Below, one piece after another: positions 20,350 to 20,770 of a stretch of DNA of 20,770 bases (its first letter is position 1; each line of letters starts with the position of its first letter). The stretch is taken from contig DGXB01000106.1 in assembly GCA_002396205.1 (NCBI GenBank), positions 1-20,770 on the forward strand. Direction: 5' to 3'. A model generated the notes under the pieces. That model was not told where the DNA came from, ran no database searches, and saw nothing but the letters and a program-made list of their open reading frames with translations. The position numbers and the translations under genes are program-made. The stretch comes from Bacteroidales bacterium UBA4243 (lineage in GTDB: Bacteria > Bacteroidota > Bacteroidia > Bacteroidales > F082).

Positions 20350-20770
20350 TATGAAAGGTATCGTTCTCGCCGGAGGCTCCGGCACAAGGTTATACCCTAT
20401 CACCAAGGGCGTTAGCAAGCAATTGCTCCCGATTTACGACAAGCCGATGGTCTATTACCCCATCAGCGCATTGATGCTCGCTGGCATTCGCGACATCCTC
20501 ATCATCAGCACGCCACAGGACCTGCCGGGCTTCAAGCGCCTTTTGGGCGACGGCTCCGACTTCGGCGTCCGTTTCGAATATGCCGAGCAGCCCTCACCCG
20601 ACGGTCTGGCCCAAGCCTTCATCATAGGGGAGCAATTCATCGGCGACGACTGTGCCTGCCTCGTCTTGGGCGACAACATCTTCCATGGCAACGGCTTCAC
20701 CAAGCTGCTGGAGAACGCCGTGCATGATGCCGAAGTAAACCAAAAAGCCACCGTGTTTGGCTACTGGGTG
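20350..20770 (+). CDS. rfbA: Glucose-1-phosphate thymidylyltransferase, N-terminal part, cut by window edge
   Basis: Makes dTDP-glucose from glucose-1-phosphate and dTTP, the first step of dTDP-L-rhamnose synthesis for O-antigen or capsule. The 140 residues present open with MKGIVLAGGSGTRLYPITKG, the nucleotidyltransferase signature, then VSKQLLPIYDKPMVYYP, EQPSPDGLAQAF and LVLGDNIFHGNG, which are diagnostic of RmlA/RfbA and hold the nucleotide- and sugar-binding residues. The family length is about 290, so roughly half is missing. Further rfb genes would be expected beyond 20770. The start is set by the family consensus, which begins MKGI. The leader is formed by the right end of the GxxExxY cassette. 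Confidence 0.96.

Overview
The window looks like a chromosomal segment of an uncultured Bacteroidales (phylum Bacteroidota), probably gut- or rumen-associated. The evidence is phylum-typical: many genes are preceded by the Bacteroidota -7 promoter element TAnnTTTG, there are SPII lipoproteins with BACON domains, a secreted peptidase ends in a type IX secretion (T9SS) sorting domain, and a large lipoprotein ends in the aromatic, Trp/Gly-rich domain common in Bacteroidales. Most genes are GC-rich. The interval 1.4-2.85 kb is clearly AT-rich.

Layout. 1-1.4 kb: 5' part of an anaerobic ribonucleotide reductase gene (nrdD, minus strand), cut by the window edge. 1.4-2.85 kb: AT-rich region with an unrecognised small lipoprotein flanked by TTGCAA-cored palindromic repeats, then the rnr promoter with a double GTAAC-N4-GTTAC palindrome. 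2.86-8.5 kb: rnr (RNase R), two paralogous BACON lipoproteins in tandem that share a 58-bp 3' end and palindrome, and a GT-C type membrane glycosyltransferase. 8.5-12.6 kb: an accessory locus. It holds a 33-bp tandem repeat, a rod-shaped structured RNA with intrinsic terminator, a small XRE-like protein, a 49-aa micropeptide, a one-TM protein, a 746-aa lipoprotein and a second small HTH-like protein. The two HTH-like proteins align without gaps, and the second appears to have lost its coiled-coil tail by frameshift. 12.6-16.4 kb: housekeeping genes tRNA-Cys(GCA), gltX, and convergently tsaB followed by an M28 peptidase. 16.5-18.3 kb: an apparently orphan N6-adenine DNA methyltransferase. 18.3-20.77 kb: galE and the start of rfbA (nucleotide-sugar supply for surface polysaccharide).

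The most unusual feature is that galE is bracketed by two small nuclease cassettes. A GIY-YIG gene sits inside a 28-bp inverted repeat whose right arm encodes its own C-terminus. A GxxExxY (PD-(D/E)XK) gene is flanked by mirrored A-rich repeats and hairpins; the outer hairpins share a loop sequence but have unrelated, fully paired stems. I regard these cassettes, the structured RNA and the micropeptide/TM/lipoprotein/paired-HTH locus as the best candidates for undescribed biology here. No transposase, integrase, reverse transcriptase, CRISPR array or rRNA was seen.
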